A DNA stretch of 64,000 nucleotides, from contig NZ_NMPZ01000008.1 in the NCBI RefSeq assembly GCF_002224675.1, positions 90,242 to 154,241 of the forward strand, written 5' to 3'. This document shows, piece by piece, positions 59,372 to 64,000 of this stretch (positions within the stretch are counted from its first letter, which is position 1; each line of letters begins with the position of its first letter). Both the position numbers and the translations under genes were made by a program. Below the pieces are notes generated by a model. That model did not search any database. It worked only from the letters and a program-made list of their open reading frames with translations, and had not been told where the DNA came from. The stretch is from Segatella copri (GTDB lineage Bacteria; Bacteroidota; Bacteroidia; Bacteroidales; Bacteroidaceae).

Positions 59372-62092
59372 ATGAAACATATCCTGTTGCTTATGATGCT
59401 TTTTGAGGTGAGTCTGATGGGAAAGGCGCAATCTATGTCTAGCAAAGTTGTGGACAAAGATTCTCATGAAGCGATTATCGGTGCTGTCGTGTATGTGGGT
59501 AGTTCTCAGAAAGTGGCAGCTATCACTGATATTAACGGGCGATTTTCCATAGATGCAGCCAATGCAGGTAAATCTCTTAAGATTACTTATATAGGATACA
59601 AAAACTATTTAGGTAAGTTAAACCAGGCTCTCTATGAAATGGAACCGGAAATCAAGTCAGTGGGTGAAGTAGTGGTTACAGCTCAGGAGTCCAAGAGTCT
59701 GGCTTCTGCTTCTGTTATCGAGAAGCATGCCATGGAGCACCTGCAGCCTTCAAGTTTTACGGACATTCTCGAACTGTTGCCTGGTGGACGTTCCAAAGAT
59801 CCTGATTTGAGTAGCCCTAATACGATTCGTATTCGGGAAGCCGGAAGTCCTTCAGGATATACTACCACTTCCCTCGGAACGAGTTTTGTAGTAGATGGAG
59901 CTCCCATCAGTACCAATGCCAATATGCAATATGTGGCTGGGTCTTGGGATGCAGCAACAACATCCAGAGAAAATATGAATGCCGGAGTGGATATGCGTAG
60001 CATCTCTACCGATGATATCGAGAAAGTAGAGGTGGTACGTGGCATTCCATCGGTAGAATATGGCGATTTGACAAGTGGTCTGGTGAAAATAGAACGTAGG
60101 AGAGGTGGAAATGACTGGAATGCCCGTCTGAAAGCAGATATGGGAAGCAAACTCTTTTATCTTGCAAAAGGATTGGAATGGACTCCCCAGCAGATGACCC
60201 TCAATCTCAGTGTTGATTACCTCGATGCGAAGGCGGATCCAAGAAACCGGCTTGAAAATTACAGGAGACTGACGTTTTCTGCCCGGTTCGGAAAAACTTG
60301 GTTGACAGATTTTTACCGTTGGAAGATTTCATCCAATCTCGATTATACCGGTTCTTTTGATAATGATAAAGTTGACCCGGATCTCAATAATCAGGCGGAA
60401 GATTCTTATAAATCGCAATATAATAAATATGCATTTAATTCACATGTAAGTCTGTCTCCCAAGAAGCGCATTTGGTTTAAGTCGCTGGATCTGACTTTGT
60501 CAGCCTCTTATGAGTATGACCTTATCAAGCGAACCAAACTGGTACAGCTGACCCGCCAGACAGTGGCAGCTACAGCAACTACACAAGGGGTTCATGATGG
60601 TGTTATCCTTCCCTATAAATATGTGGCTTGTCATGATGTAGAAGGAAAGCCGCTCAATCTTTATGCTAAGGTCAATGGTAAATTCCAGGTTCCTTCTCTT
60701 GTGGTTTCCAATACCTTGCTGTTAGGCACCGATTGGAATTACGACAAAAATAAAGGACGGGGGCAGATTTATGATGTAACCCGCCCTCTTTATGCAGGTT
60801 CCATGTCATGCCGTCCCCGAAATCTTTCTTCAATACCTTCCAACCAACAGTGGGGAATTTATGCTGAGGAACAGTTGACATTGCCTTTTGCTGGTCATTC
60901 TCTTGAACTGGTAGCTGGTATAAGAGGTACGCAGATGCTGAATCTGCCCAATAATTATGAGATGCATGGTAAGTTTTTCTGGGATCCCCGTATCAATCTC
61001 GGCTTGACTTTTCCGAAATTCAATATTGGCAAGCTACCATCCTTTATCCGGATAGCAGGTGGAATAGGTGAACATACCAAAATGCCTACTTTGGAACAGC
61101 TTTACCCTGATCCTGTATATCTGGACTTAACCCAGTTGAATTATTACCATACGAATCCAGCGTATCGCCGTATCAACCTGATGACGTATGTGATAGATGC
61201 AACCAATCAGAATCTGAAGCCAGCACGTAATTTCAAATGGGAGGTGAGTACTGACATTAATATAGGAGGCAATCGATTGTCTGTCACACTTTTTAGGGAG
61301 AATATGACTTCAGGCTTCCGTTTGCAGACGGCTTATGCTCCCTATATATATAGGTGGTATGATGCATCGGGAATTGATGCCGATGCACTGTCGGCTCCAC
61401 CTTCTTTGGAAGGATTACCCTTTGAGGAACGTAAGGAACTGAGGGGCTACAGTTATTACACCAATGGCAGTCAGACTCTCAAACGGGGAGTGGAATACAC
61501 CTTTGCTACCCGAAGAATAGAAAAACTGTTCACCAGACTCACCATCAACGGAGCATGGTTCCGCACGGTTTATCGTAATTCTGTGGTAGAGACTTATCGC
61601 CCAAGTGCTGTTATCGGCAGTAAGCAGATACAGTATGTGGGGTATTATGAACATGATGGAGGCAATATGAATGAAATGCTCAATACCAATTTCACGTTAG
61701 ATACGGATGTCCCCAAGTTGAAGTTGGGCTTCTCAATATCCGCCCAATGCCTATGGTATACGCTGAAACAGAGTAAAGAGGTGAGTAATTATCCTACCAG
61801 CTATATGGATAATGACGGTGTGATGCATGAGTGGAAAGCAGGTGATGAAAATGATGCTTATCTCAAGTATCTGATCAGGGATTATAACGACAGCTATTAT
61901 CTCAAATACAGAGTACCTTTTGCCATGAATGTCAATTTCAAGGTAACAAAGAAACTCTTTGATGAGAAACTGAATGTAGCTCTGTTCTGCAACAAACTGT
62001 TGGATTATACTCCCGAATATGAAAACAATGGAGTAACGATCCGTCGTCATGTAACTCCCTATTTTGGATTAGAAATGAATGTAAAGATATGA
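59372..62092 (+). CDS. TonB-dependent outer-membrane receptor
   Basis: 906 aa. A signal peptide (residues 1-19, ending GKAQ) is followed by a carboxypeptidase-regulatory-like domain (VVDKDSHEAIIGAVVYVGSS, then TDINGRFSIDAANAGKSL), then the plug (residues ~100-230; VVTAQESKSLASASVIEKHA, then VEVVRGIPSVEYGDLTSGLV) and the long beta-barrel to the C-terminal aromatic. It is the first gene of an operon with a small lipoprotein (ATGA overlap) and a DUF6850 barrel, a set found together in Bacteroidota, often for iron or related uptake. The ligand cannot be told from sequence. It has no SusD partner. Confidence 0.9.
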   Translation: MKHILLLMMLFEVSLMGKAQSMSSKVVDKDSHEAIIGAVVYVGSSQKVAAITDINGRFSIDAANAGKSLKITYIGYKNYLGKLNQALYEMEPEIKSVGEVVVTAQESKSLASASVIEKHAMEHLQPSSFTDILELLPGGRSKDPDLSSPNTIRIREAGSPSGYTTTSLGTSFVVDGAPISTNANMQYVAGSWDAATTSRENMNAGVDMRSISTDDIEKVEVVRGIPSVEYGDLTSGLVKIERRRGGNDWNARLKADMGSKLFYLAKGLEWTPQQMTLNLSVDYLDAKADPRNRLENYRRLTFSARFGKTWLTDFYRWKISSNLDYTGSFDNDKVDPDLNNQAEDSYKSQYNKYAFNSHVSLSPKKRIWFKSLDLTLSASYEYDLIKRTKLVQLTRQTVAATATTQGVHDGVILPYKYVACHDVEGKPLNLYAKVNGKFQVPSLVVSNTLLLGTDWNYDKNKGRGQIYDVTRPLYAGSMSCRPRNLSSIPSNQQWGIYAEEQLTLPFAGHSLELVAGIRGTQMLNLPNNYEMHGKFFWDPRINLGLTFPKFNIGKLPSFIRIAGGIGEHTKMPTLEQLYPDPVYLDLTQLNYYHTNPAYRRINLMTYVIDATNQNLKPARNFKWEVSTDINIGGNRLSVTLFRENMTSGFRLQTAYAPYIYRWYDASGIDADALSAPPSLEGLPFEERKELRGYSYYTNGSQTLKRGVEYTFATRRIEKLFTRLTINGAWFRTVYRNSVVETYRPSAVIGSKQIQYVGYYEHDGGNMNEMLNTNFTLDTDVPKLKLGFSISAQCLWYTLKQSKEVSNYPTSYMDNDGVMHEWKAGDENDAYLKYLIRDYNDSYYLKYRVPFAMNVNFKVTKKLFDEKLNVALFCNKLLDYTPEYENNGVTIRRHVTPYFGLEMNVKI

Positions 62093-62466
62093 AGAGATTG
62101 TTGATTATATGTATGATGACCTGTGGTTTTATCATTTCCTCCTGTCATCAGGATGAAGATTCCCTGTTTGCCGAAGCTTCCATCGTGTTGCAGGGAGAAA
62201 CGGATATCGTTCTCGACAGGGTCCAGGGTACGGTAAGTCTTACCAATCTGAATACCACCCAGGTTTTCACCGTATCATCATTTGAAAGGAATATAGCCAG
62301 AGCCAGTATTCTTCGGGGTTCTTATGCTATCCTGGTAGAGGGTACTGCCCAATATCATGACGCTTCAGGTAAAACCTACGTCAGGATGTTCAGGGCAAGT
62401 ACCGATTATGTGGGATTAGAAAAGGAAGGACATAATGAAGCGATGTTGAACATAATTTGGATGTAA
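62089..62466 (+). CDS. Small outer-membrane lipoprotein of the TonB operon
   Basis: 125 aa. A lipoprotein signal peptide (LLIICMMTCGFIISSC) predicts lipidation near residue 18, followed by a beta-rich domain (ASIVLQGETDIVLDRVQGTV, then LNTTQVFTVSSFERN). The ATGA overlap with the receptor gene and the 3-nt gap to the next show translational coupling. It may capture the ligand at the surface, but this is inferred from position. Family not named. Confidence 0.7.
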   Translation: MKRLLIICMMTCGFIISSCHQDEDSLFAEASIVLQGETDIVLDRVQGTVSLTNLNTTQVFTVSSFERNIARASILRGSYAILVEGTAQYHDASGKTYVRMFRASTDYVGLEKEGHNEAMLNIIWM

Positions 62467-62469
62467 ATC

Positions 62470-63984
62470 ATGAAGAAGAGATATTTCATATTATTTCTAT
62501 GCTGTGTGTCTTGGTTTACTGGAAGATCTGCAGTAACAGATTCTGCCAGGATAGAGCATCATGCTACGTGGAAAAACTGGCAGAAGGAGACAGCATGGCA
62601 AAATCCCGCCATTCATGGGCTTAGCCTCACGCTGCCTTATTCTGAAGTGTATGTCCAGATGGATTACCTGCATCAATCTGATCCTTTTGTACTGCAGAAG
62701 GGAACAGGGCATTTCCTCTCTGAGGCCAAGGCTGAAACCTTCCTTCGCTTGAGCAACCACTCTTCTGCTTGGGGGGCAGCATCTTACATGACGGGAAAGC
62801 AATATCAGGTCAGCTGGAATTCTTCTTCTGATTATGATTTGCTGAATCCTTATATTCTGGCGGATACTCTAGGAGGTGACACACATCGTGAACGGTATGG
62901 TTTTCAGGGCGGATATGCTGTTAGCAAGGGAAAATCCCAACTCGGTATTGAAGCGATTTTCAGAGCAGAACATGAATATCGGGATGTGGACCCGAGAATG
63001 CGAGGTATTGTCACAGATCTGACCCTACGCCTTGGTACTGCCTATGATTTCGGGAAATACCAGTGGGCTGCCGGTATAGAAGGGAATGTATACAAGCAGA
63101 CCAATGATGTGGATTTCTATCGGGAACTGGGTGTTATACCAGAGTTTCAAATGACAGGATTGGGAACAGAGTACAGTCGTTTCTCCGGAGATAAACGCAC
63201 CTTATATTATAAAGGTGGAGGATATGGAATAAATCTGGATGCCAATCCGTTGAACGAAACTGGTTTTTATGGTCATGCCAAGCTTTGGAGACGGCAATAT
63301 AAACGTATGCTTGCCGATTTGAATTCCGTACCCTTAACCCAGTTGTTTTATCATTCTGCAGAAGTCTCCTTGGGATGGAAGCACATGGGAGGGACCCGTC
63401 AGGTAGCCTTAGATGGAAATCTTGTTTTAATTAAACGTAGTGGTGATGAGAATATCATAGGTAAGTCCTCTGCCCAATATTATCCTATTATCGGTAAACT
63501 TACGAAGTATAAGAATTATCTTATAGATTCCTATTTCAGAGGACTTTACGGATGGGGGAGTGGCTCTGGTACATGGTGCTTGAATGGAAAGATCGGATAT
63601 TGGAGCAATCGTGAGCGATATGTCTATCCTGAACGCAAAATGGAGGCTGCTAAGATTTATGGAAGATTGGGTGGACAGTGGATGCGCAATCTCTCCCGAA
63701 CTGTGGCCCTTACTGTGGACATGGCGGCAGCCTATTATGGTAACGTCAGTTCTGGTATCGTCATGCCTTATGCCAATATGACGGCTTCGTTCCAGGACAT
63801 GATCAATCATCAGTACCAGTTTGAGAAAGCTGACTATGGAATGCTCTCTGCTAAGATACGTAGTGATTATCGGCTATCAGGCTCACAGATCGGCTTGTTT
63901 GCCGAATTAGGTGGAAATTGGATAACTTGTTCTGAAAACGAACACCAGCACCATCTGCATTTGGCTCTTGGTATCACATTCTAA
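62470..63984 (+). CDS. DUF6850-like outer-membrane beta-barrel protein
   Basis: 504 aa, complete; it ends 16 nt before the window edge. A signal peptide (YFILFLCCVSWFTGRSA) is followed by repeated amphipathic strands and ends in LHLALGITF, an outer-membrane C-terminal signature. The DUF6850 call rests on its position behind a TonB receptor and on its overall barrel pattern. It may be the accessory channel for the same substrate. Confidence 0.7.
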   Translation: MKKRYFILFLCCVSWFTGRSAVTDSARIEHHATWKNWQKETAWQNPAIHGLSLTLPYSEVYVQMDYLHQSDPFVLQKGTGHFLSEAKAETFLRLSNHSSAWGAASYMTGKQYQVSWNSSSDYDLLNPYILADTLGGDTHRERYGFQGGYAVSKGKSQLGIEAIFRAEHEYRDVDPRMRGIVTDLTLRLGTAYDFGKYQWAAGIEGNVYKQTNDVDFYRELGVIPEFQMTGLGTEYSRFSGDKRTLYYKGGGYGINLDANPLNETGFYGHAKLWRRQYKRMLADLNSVPLTQLFYHSAEVSLGWKHMGGTRQVALDGNLVLIKRSGDENIIGKSSAQYYPIIGKLTKYKNYLIDSYFRGLYGWGSGSGTWCLNGKIGYWSNRERYVYPERKMEAAKIYGRLGGQWMRNLSRTVALTVDMAAAYYGNVSSGIVMPYANMTASFQDMINHQYQFEKADYGMLSAKIRSDYRLSGSQIGLFAELGGNWITCSENEHQHHLHLALGITF

Positions 63985-64000
63985 AGTATAATTTCTAAAG

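Overview
The window looks like accessory chromosome from a gut or oral Bacteroidota, most likely a Prevotella/Segatella relative. Supporting signs are promoters of the Bacteroidota type (a TTG near -33, about 20 nt, then TAnnTTTG near -7), a TonB receptor with a carboxypeptidase-regulatory-like N-terminus, lipoproteins with short signal peptides, a DUF6850 barrel, a DUF6994 protein, and long AT-rich intergenic regions. No rRNA or tRNA gene was recognised. All assignments come from reading the sequence; no database search was run.

Layout. 1-4.5 kb: the end of a HipA-type kinase gene, a short SSB, and a RadC operon preceded by a long hairpin-forming leader. 5.2-10.5 kb: a minus-strand operon of three related ComF-like phosphoribosyltransferases (PRTases), a Schlafen/AlbA_2-like protein, a divergent DprA and a HAD phosphatase. 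10.8-16.9 kb: a 654-aa putative DNA-binding protein, a macro-like/DUF1810 fusion, small unknown genes, and a 285-aa protein with a CxxC...H tail. 17.1-18.7 kb: CRISPR array 1. 19.3-22.3 kb: an envelope operon (membrane protein, alpha/beta hydrolase, L,D-transpeptidase, archaemetzincin-like lipoprotein). 22.6-24.6 kb: a small membrane protein, a second AlbA_2-like paralogue and an NLTPHTI-motif protein. 24.7-27.2 kb: cas1, a CRISPR-associated primase-polymerase (CAPP) and cas2. 27.6-29.4 kb: CRISPR array 2. 29.6-37.2 kb: a type III-D-like effector operon. 37.3-41.6 kb, divergent: cas6, two CARF-HEPN effectors and a WYL regulator. 41.7-42.9 kb: CRISPR array 3. 43-56.4 kb: mobile-element cargo (SLOG proteins, a PRTase-SLOG pair behind a second copy of the hairpin leader, DUF6994, a winged-helix protein, a MobV-type relaxase with a probable oriT). 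Two AAA/DUF4143 ATPases lie at 47-48.4 and 56.8-58.1 kb. 58.4-64 kb: an RlaP-like nucleotidyltransferase and an outer-membrane uptake operon.

Main observation. Seven minus-strand promoters share one cassette: a -7 box, exactly 10 nt, then a 17-bp palindrome GTGAAAT-NNN-ATTTCAC. They precede the PRTase/DprA/HAD operon (two copies), the 97-aa gene, the 285-aa gene, the membrane/AlbA_2 pair, the NLTPHTI gene and cas1-CAPP-cas2. The effector operon and the three array leaders lack it. The sequence therefore suggests one regulon joining CRISPR adaptation to DprA/ComF-like proteins, families known to handle single-stranded DNA. Other strong signals are a covarying hairpin leader present twice, 33-bp-phased repeats before both ATPase genes, and spacers that are antisense to the same phage-like reading frames in more than one array.
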